64,000 bases of DNA, taken from DTU098 sp964498525 (GTDB lineage: Bacteria; Bacillota; Desulfotomaculia; Desulfotomaculales; Pelotomaculaceae). The stretch is from NCBI GenBank assembly GCA_964498525.1, contig CAZCGU010000002.1, positions 1 through 64,000 on the forward strand, given 5' to 3'. This document shows, piece after piece, positions 59,801-64,000 of the stretch. Each line of letters opens with the position of its first letter. The stretch's first letter is position 1. The notes below the pieces were generated by a model. That model worked only from the letters and a program-made list of their open reading frames with translations, was not told where the DNA came from and made no database searches. A program made the translations under genes and the position numbers.

Positions 59801-60832
59801 CTAATCCTCTCCCACCAGAACGTCCGTGTTCCCTGTCAGCCAATCGCGGAATTCGGGCAGTATCACCAGTTCTGTCCTTAGGCCCGCCTTCACGGCGTCA
59901 TTAATCGCCAGCACCTGGTATTCCACCATCAGCATGGAGATAAAGGCAAAAAAATTACTCATCCTGGCAGTGGTTTTATTATTGGACAGGCTGTTGACCA
60001 GGGCGCCGATGCAGGCGTAAATCATATCCGGGGAATTCGGGACTGTCGTTATTCTGCCGTCCAGGATTTCTTCCGCGTCGGGTATCCGCTCCAACATCCG
60101 GCAGAAGGCGGTAAATTCTGTAGCGGGACCTTCGCCCACCGCCCCGGAGATAGCCGGGAAAGCCCTTTCTACACGGCCGTAGGAAGGAAGGATCTTGTGG
60201 ACGAACTCCCAGCTGCGCGGACTGGGGAAAGCTTTGATTTCAGCGGCCTGGTTGGGAAACCTGTAAAGCAGTCCGGGCCTGAAGTTCAAAAAGCTGATCA
60301 CCCTGTGGTCAATCCTGTTGGGGATGGCCCAGCGCTTCCAATCTTCCAGGGAGCTGGTAACTTCAAAGTGGATCATTCTGTTGGCCAGCGCCGCGGGCAT
60401 CTGGTTGGTGACGCCTTTATCCTGGGCCCGGTTGCCCGCCGCCACCTGGCGCCACCCTTCCGGCAGGAGGTATTCACCGACACGCCGGTCCAGGATCAAC
60501 TGGTAGGCGGCTGCCTGCACAGCCCGCGGGGCGGAGGTTATCTCGTCATAAAGGATAATCCCCGCCGTGCCGTCGCGCTCGACATGGGGCAGGAAGGAAG
60601 GGGCCAGCCAGTCCGCCTGGCGGGTTTCCCTGTTGGGATAGGGGATGCCGCGCAGGTCGATGGGATTCAAAAGCAATAGCCGCAGGTCCAGAAAACCCCA
60701 GCTGCTTTCAGCGGCTATCTGCCGGACAATGCTGGACTTCCCTACCCCGGGGGGGCCCCACAGCATTACGGTGGGTACCTCCGGATCGGCCAAAAGGATT
60801 TTAAGATGCTCTTTCGCTTCGGTTGCAAACAT
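59801..60832 (-). CDS. MoxR-type AAA+ ATPase
   Basis: This 343-residue AAA+ protein has Walker A GPPGVGKSS, Walker B IILYDEI and sensor AAGNRAQDKG. MoxR ATPases work as chaperones with VWA proteins and help insert cofactors or assemble complexes. It is directly followed by the VWA-like gene and preceded by a small unknown gene, forming a three-gene unit on the minus strand. Confidence 0.9.
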   Translation of the reverse strand: MFATEAKEHLKILLADPEVPTVMLWGPPGVGKSSIVRQIAAESSWGFLDLRLLLLNPIDLRGIPYPNRETRQADWLAPSFLPHVERDGTAGIILYDEITSAPRAVQAAAYQLILDRRVGEYLLPEGWRQVAAGNRAQDKGVTNQMPAALANRMIHFEVTSSLEDWKRWAIPNRIDHRVISFLNFRPGLLYRFPNQAAEIKAFPSPRSWEFVHKILPSYGRVERAFPAISGAVGEGPATEFTAFCRMLERIPDAEEILDGRITTVPNSPDMIYACIGALVNSLSNNKTTARMSNFFAFISMLMVEYQVLAINDAVKAGLRTELVILPEFRDWLTGNTDVLVGED

Positions 60833-60871
60833 ATTTTTCAGCCACTCCTAAAACATATAACTTTGGTTGAG

Positions 60872-61423
60872 TCAACAGCCTGTCAGCAGGGTCAGCGCGT
60901 CATGCAAACGGGCAATCTGTTTCCTGCCGGCGTCATCCGGGGCGTCCCGGCCTTTTTTTATGACCGCGTAACCCCCGTTGAACAGGATTAACAGCTCACA
61001 GAATTCCAGGTTATCGAATACGGACACCGGGAATTGCTTTGGGACGGCGCGCTGAGTGGTGGCTCTCAGCCCCCAGGGAAGCAGGACTTCTTCCTCTTCC
61101 CACTTATCAATGGCCCAGGGGTTGTCAAGATCCGGGTTGTCATAATACAAGCCGCGCACTTTATTTAAAAAAGTACCGTAAGACAGCGTAAAACACGGCG
61201 CGCCGGCAGGTTCGGCTTCGTAGACAGCCAGGTCAACCCGGGGTTCGCCATACATAACATCCTGCTTTATGACCAGGTTATAAACACCGTTGTTCTTGTA
61301 TTTTCTGCTGACCGATCCCTCGCTGTCGTATAGGCGGCAGATAATGCTGTCGGAAATATGGAGGGAAGCCCTTAAATTGGCCAGGCTCCCGATATGGACC
61401 ATGGGATAATTATAAACAGGCAC
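60872..61423 (-). CDS. Unknown protein of the MoxR/VWA unit
   Basis: This 183-residue protein starts with GTG. It has a beta-rich middle (RLYDSEGSVSRKYKNNGVYN, VKQDVMYGEPRVDLAVYEAE) and conserved aromatic residues near the end. I do not recognise the family. It is 39 bp upstream of the MoxR gene and on the same strand, so it probably belongs to the same operon. No transmembrane segment. Confidence 0.62.
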   Translation of the reverse strand: MPVYNYPMVHIGSLANLRASLHISDSIICRLYDSEGSVSRKYKNNGVYNLVIKQDVMYGEPRVDLAVYEAEPAGAPCFTLSYGTFLNKVRGLYYDNPDLDNPWAIDKWEEEEVLLPWGLRATTQRAVPKQFPVSVFDNLEFCELLILFNGGYAVIKKGRDAPDDAGRKQIARLHDALTLLTGC

Positions 61424-61750
61424 GGTAAAACCACCCGAGACAGAATATTATGTAAACATTGTCCCATTACGTTCTTTATACATCGCACACAAAAAACCCT
61501 TCACGTCCGGGAAAAAAATCCGCCCATGCCCCGCAAAGGGAATTGTCATTTTCATTTGAATGATTCCGGAAAGTTGGAAAGCCCGGATTATCCGAAGAAG
61601 AATTTGCTCCACCGGCCGTAGATGAGGAAATCCGCCTTGAAAAATGTGAAACCTGAGGTAAAGTGCAGCGGCCTGCCCTGAAGAACACACCAACCGGCAG
61701 CTGAATTAATATATATACCATATAGTATTTCCTGGTAAGGTGTGATTATA
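61424..61750. other. Intergenic region without gene
   Basis: No credible coding region or RNA is visible. The area holds upstream sequences for the divergent operons on either side. Confidence 0.45.
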
Positions 61751-61876
61751 TTGCCAACGAAGGGTGAAATAAAACATGATCTTTTGCTTACAATCGTTGT
61801 CGTTCTGGCGGTACTCTTCGCCACCGGAATCTCGGGTCCGCCGGCAATCCCGGAGGAGCCCGTTGTATTTCCCTAA
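61751..61876 (+). CDS. Small single-helix membrane protein
   Basis: This 41-residue frame starts at TTG after AAGGTG. It has a cytosolic start (PTKGEIKHD), one hydrophobic helix (LLLTIVVVLAVLFATGI) and a Pro-rich end (GPPAIPEEPVV). It resembles the tiny membrane proteins common in sporulating Clostridia. Its size makes it uncertain, but the ribosome site, topology and separate location support it. Confidence 0.5.
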   Translation: MPTKGEIKHDLLLTIVVVLAVLFATGISGPPAIPEEPVVFP

Positions 61877-61922
61877 TAGTAGTTTGTTAAGTCCTAACCT
61901 TTAGTCCAAAAGGGGGAATTCT

Positions 61923-62276
61923 GTGTTTTCATCAAGTGATCTGGATGCCTTGATGGCGCGGATTATTTCCCAGCCGGGCCAGGGACCTTTGGACATCCAT
62001 AGAATACTCACCGCAAACAAGGATACTGCCGGAAGCAGCAACAAACAAAAAAAACTAAATATAACACCACATCCTTCCCCCCAAAAATTGCTGGTAATCC
62101 TGGGTCTGCTCGCCGGCACCCTGGAGGTGCAGTCGATTCAAATAAACCGCAATCAAACAGTTGACATATTATTGGAGGGTTCACTAAAAAGGAAAACAAA
62201 ACTGGATAGCTGTTTGGACGAAATCGGGGCCATGCCCTTTGACGATGTACTTAAGGCGATAATGGGCAGGCTGTAG
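61923..62276 (+). CDS. Unknown 117-residue protein
   Basis: The start is GTG after AAAAGGGGG. The first 30 residues look like a small helical domain (SSSDLDALMARIISQPGQGP). The middle has a hydrophobic stretch (KLLVILGLLAGTLEVQSI) that could be a membrane helix or a buried strand. I do not recognise it. It lies 46 bp after the small membrane protein and probably shares a message. Confidence 0.55.
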   Translation: MFSSSDLDALMARIISQPGQGPLDIHRILTANKDTAGSSNKQKKLNITPHPSPQKLLVILGLLAGTLEVQSIQINRNQTVDILLEGSLKRKTKLDSCLDEIGAMPFDDVLKAIMGRL

Positions 62277-62357
62277 CGGAGAAACCGGGGACACACCTTC
62301 CGCCACGCAGGAATACCCACAGGAGGAGATGTGCCCCCATTCCACTAAAGTAGGTTC

Positions 62358-64000
62358 TTAAAGGGGTGATGCGGCCGGGGTAAAATGCTCCCGAATAAAA
62401 GAGGGGGCGCCGGCTTCGCCCAGAAAACCGGAGATTACCTCACCGTTATTTCGGACAAAGAACACTTCATAGGCTGCCTGTTCGCTGTTTCCATAATATT
62501 CCCTTAGCCCCCACTCCAGTTGTTCCGGGTCGGTGATTTTTAAAATACCGGGTCTCTTTTCCAATTCCGCAAGATCCATGCGCCGCGTTTTCACATACGG
62601 TCGTCCTTCCAGGTCTTTTTCGTCCCCGACGGAAACCCTGTCTATAAACGCGCAAGAAATGTCTGTGCCCGGTAGCAGCCGGGCTTGTTCATATTTTCCG
62701 ATATCTTTAAGCCACCGTTCGAAATTGGTATATGTTTTTTTCCAGTTCTGGTTGAAAGAGCGGTTCTGTATGTTTTTTATATGGATATCGACGTTGGCCC
62801 AGGGAGGTTTACCGTTAATATTAACCACCTCTTCGTAGGTTTCAGCGTAGATGTCGGTCTTAAGGACGGCGAGGGCAGGCGCAATTAGCTCCGGATCAAC
62901 CAGGCGCAAGTTTTTGCCTGTCTCAAAACCATGAATATCGATAAAGTCGACTTCGGCCGGACTGACGCTGAATATTGGATTATGCAATTCCTTGTATTCC
63001 CGTGATTCGTAAATCGGCCTTAAACTGTCGGCATAATCCGTTGTGGAAATCTCGTATTGCCGGTACATGCGTTTGCCGTCAGTCAGTTCATAGGCCAGGC
63101 AGATCTGTCGGATGTTCGTTGGGTTTTTGGACAAGGAGAATTCTTTGCGATTCGGCCGGTTGGCGGTTATTTGCCGGTGCAGCGCATGAATACGGGCGAT
63201 GTTTTCTTTTCCGGTGAATATCGCCTTAACCGGTATGTACACATATTCAGCAGTCTGTAAAGCCGATACACCGGCAGGCTGGTAGGTTAAAGGAAAGAAC
63301 GAGCCGTCCATGTAAATGCTTTTTATCTCACCGATCCCGGGCAGCCTTTTTTCATAACCGGTCCAGTCGAAATGTAACAGGCCCAGCAGAATGACCACAG
63401 TCAGGGCGTAAATGCCGTAATTCCTGAATTGGCGCCACTGTAATACCTGCAGGGATTTTTTTAAAAGTATTTCAATCAGGAAATAAGCCAGTAGGGAACC
63501 AATTAAGTAACCAAAATATGTCCAGGCCATGCTGTTTTGAACCGCGTTAAAATAACTACCTATCAGCAGCATAAAGCAGAAGGTTACCGAATACTTGAAA
63601 ACAGGGCGCAGCATCTCGAAAGTAATGGCGCTGCCGGCCGTTTCAGAATTACGCCGCAAATAAAGACTCCTGCCTGCAAAATACAATATGATACAGATAA
63701 ACAGGTAAAGGGCTATTTCTCCGGGTTGAAAAGGATATCTGGAGATATCGGTAAGCCTGGTCAGGGGAGAAAGGTGTTCTAGCCTGGATGAAAGATAGTA
63801 GTCACGAGCGAAACCGTAGATATACTGGTTAAGGTTATGCAGCAAAAGTACGGACAACCCGCTTGGAAGGAGCAACAGAATGTAGCTTAAAACACCTTGT
63901 AAGGTAGTCATGCCGGTAATCATACCGACGGCTGCGCTGCAGATAAAAAACAGCAGGTTAATCAGCAGACTGTTGGATAACCAGGTAAGAATATTTATGC
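62358..64000 (-). CDS. Large membrane protein (DUF6449-like), partial at the right edge
   Basis: The frame is open to the last base of the window (in-frame TWLSNSLLINLLFFICSAAV upstream of the ATG at 63923), so the start lies outside. Several helices in the N-terminal half resemble an ABC-2-type permease (LLLPSGLSVLLLHNL, ALYLFICIILYFAGRSLYLR). The outer C-terminal domain of about 300 residues resembles DUF6449, which occurs in Firmicutes ABC-2 permeases. An ATPase gene would be expected further right. At least 547 residues are seen. Confidence 0.75.
   Translation of the reverse strand, partial: INILTWLSNSLLINLLFFICSAAVGMITGMTTLQGVLSYILLLLPSGLSVLLLHNLNQYIYGFARDYYLSSRLEHLSPLTRLTDISRYPFQPGEIALYLFICIILYFAGRSLYLRRNSETAGSAITFEMLRPVFKYSVTFCFMLLIGSYFNAVQNSMAWTYFGYLIGSLLAYFLIEILLKKSLQVLQWRQFRNYGIYALTVVILLGLLHFDWTGYEKRLPGIGEIKSIYMDGSFFPLTYQPAGVSALQTAEYVYIPVKAIFTGKENIARIHALHRQITANRPNRKEFSLSKNPTNIRQICLAYELTDGKRMYRQYEISTTDYADSLRPIYESREYKELHNPIFSVSPAEVDFIDIHGFETGKNLRLVDPELIAPALAVLKTDIYAETYEEVVNINGKPPWANVDIHIKNIQNRSFNQNWKKTYTNFERWLKDIGKYEQARLLPGTDISCAFIDRVSVGDEKDLEGRPYVKTRRMDLAELEKRPGILKITDPEQLEWGLREYYGNSEQAAYEVFFVRNNGEVISGFLGEAGAPSFIREHFTPAASPL

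Noticed and set aside
1..64000. CRISPR array, rRNA or tRNA genes
   Set aside because: No regularly spaced repeats and no recognisable structural RNA genes were found on reading both strands.

Overview
The window looks like chromosomal DNA of an anaerobic, metal-dependent Clostridia-type Firmicute, probably a Peptococcaceae/Desulfotomaculum-like organism. The gene content supports this: a double-cubane-cluster protein with its ATPase activator, a divergent Ni,Fe-CO dehydrogenase, molybdenum storage and transport genes, a menaquinone prenyltransferase, rubrerythrin, a sigma54 activator, and strong AGGAGG ribosome sites. The assignment rests on gene families only.

Bases 1 to about 16,100 are an accessory island with mobilizable-element genes: a DUF3847 protein, an oriT-like nick site, a MobA/MobL relaxase and a small serine recombinase. 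Its far end is broken, holding a WYL-regulator remnant, a truncated FtsX-type ABC permease, the tail of a large serine recombinase, and a Mop/TOBE pseudogene that may mark the start of host DNA.

The island's cargo is the main discovery candidate. A ten-gene operon (3549-13259) encodes a membrane-tethered ubiquitin-like conjugation system: two prokaryotic RING-finger membrane proteins, a HEPN-like protein, a duplicated-domain lipoprotein, a ubiquitin-like protein, an E1, an E2 fused to a membrane bundle and an FHA-like domain, a trypsin-like protease, and two JAMM isopeptidases, one ending in LysM. Between the recombinase and the operon lie two 26-bp crossover-like sites in inverted orientation. 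They enclose about 177 bp with a strong promoter reading into the operon, so the system is probably phase-variable by DNA inversion. A short acidic-hydrophobic motif recurs in the predicted cytosolic parts of the E2, the protease and one JAMM protein and could be a docking site for the ubiquitin-like protein.

From 16.1 to 30.6 kb come two NitT/TauT-type ABC transporters, a PstSCAB-type phosphate transporter, the double-cubane protein with its divergent activator, and an unusual PadR-radical SAM fusion leading the second transporter operon. From 31 to 36.3 kb are housekeeping genes (flavin oxidoreductase, DUF1232, LapA-like, MscL, uracil-DNA glycosylase-like, rubrerythrin-like).

From 36.6 to 45.2 kb is a probable molybdenum/tungsten locus: an MOT1-type permease, a molybdenum-storage-protein homologue with a truncated second copy, a Fec-type ABC transporter, a TiaS-like protein and two related Ig-like surface proteins. 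From 46 to 53.3 kb are azlCD, a GIY-YIG protein, a cupin, and a GAF-sigma54 activator followed by a clear -24/-12 promoter and a divergent CO dehydrogenase with a His-rich N terminus and an altered C-cluster ligand set. The rest holds a decayed AbiEii-type toxin locus, a large exported repeat protein, menA, a MoxR/VWA module and a membrane protein running off the right edge. I saw no rRNA, tRNA or CRISPR array.
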